IMG/VR virus record: IMGVR_UViG_3300047546_002017
Location: 1 to 39,720 of that record
Length of the DNA: 39,720 nt
Reading direction: 5' to 3' (one strand)
Origin: a virus
The position numbers and the translations under genes are program-made. The stretch's first letter is position 1, and each line of letters opens with the position of its first letter. Shown piece after piece: positions 39,638-39,720 of the stretch. Below the pieces are notes generated by a model. That model saw nothing but the letters and a program-made list of their open reading frames with translations. It was not told the origin of the DNA and did no database searches.

Positions 39638-39720
39638 ATGGATCAGTTTCATACTATTAAAATCTCGCCGCGGTATCGCAACATGTACCGAGTCGAAGAC
39701 CATGTGAATATGGTATGGGG
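39638..39720 (+). CDS. partial gene running out of the window
   Basis: ATG 39638 opens a frame (MDQFHTIKISPRYRNMYRVE) with no stop before the window edge. No ribosome site; predicted leaderless. Too short to identify. Confidence 0.65.
   Translation, partial: MDQFHTIKISPRYRNMYRVEDHVNMVW

Noticed and set aside
1-39720. Integrated prophage in a bacterial chromosome
   Set aside because: No integrase, attachment repeats, transposase or bacterial housekeeping operons are seen; gene packing and promoters are phage-like throughout.

Overview
The window reads as part of a large double-stranded DNA tailed phage with T4-like (myovirus-type) features, not a bacterial chromosome. The grounds are dense, mostly one-strand packing with 1-4 base stop/start overlaps, many tiny genes of phage-only type, phage ribonucleotide reductase, glutaredoxin, ligase and Dam genes, lysis and virion-type genes, and a tRNA array of more than 15 kb. 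Two promoter classes recur. One is sigma70-like (TTGACN, 17-18 bases, TATAAT or close). The other is a TAAATA/TATAAATA box matching the T4 late promoter. Two rRNA-style leaders carry GTTCTTTAAAAA, close to the boxA I remember from betaproteobacterial rRNA operons, so a betaproteobacterial host is a weak inference.

Layout. 1-3.3 kb: end of nrdB, glutaredoxin, an Sm-like small protein, an M15-type peptidase and a large probable virion protein. 3.3-4.2 kb: a SleB-type cell wall hydrolase and an acidic protein behind late promoters. 4.2-10.9 kb: early-type cassettes of small genes (GIY-YIG, SWIM, SH3-like, AbrB-like, winged helix) and an ATP-dependent DNA ligase. 11.0-12.95 kb: a two-gene operon that looks like the bacterial phosphate-starvation lipid-remodelling pair PlcP (metallophosphoesterase) and Agt-like GT4 glycosyltransferase, preceded by a Pho-box-like direct repeat. 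The same repeat recurs after the operon, ahead of a short terminator-ended transcript. 13-19.9 kb: a second metallophosphoesterase, a PD-(D/E)XK-like protein next to Dam, four tandem paralogues, an alpha/beta-hydrolase lipoprotein and small genes. 20-22.9 kb: late-type genes, with two paralogous small proteins, a GNAT acetyltransferase and a PP-loop (asparagine-synthetase-like) enzyme.

23.0-38.6 kb: an exceptional tRNA region. I read 38 near-canonical tRNAs that together cover all 20 amino acids, plus about eight aberrant or interrupted tRNA-like genes. Between them lie structured RNAs, including a repeated family of long-stem spacer elements (7 bp, one A.C or G-C step, 10 bp) joining the CCA of one tRNA to the next unit, and three copies of a pseudoknot-capable motif, one circularly permuted. 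Protein genes are interspersed: an HNH endonuclease, a GGQ release-factor-like protein, four 2-oxoglutarate/Fe(II) oxygenase-like proteins, an SSS-type transporter, an Ntn-hydrolase, a third metallophosphoesterase and an RNA polymerase omega-like protein. The array ends at a strong terminator (38591-38616), after which virion-type small genes resume.

The genes suggest a phage that supplies its own translation apparatus (tRNAs, GGQ factor), DNA metabolism (NrdB/Grx, ligase, Dam) and host-physiology genes (lipid remodelling, transporter). Many genes appear to be leaderless: the ATG falls at the predicted transcription start for both promoter classes. All functional assignments come from reading the sequence and remembered family motifs; no database search was run.
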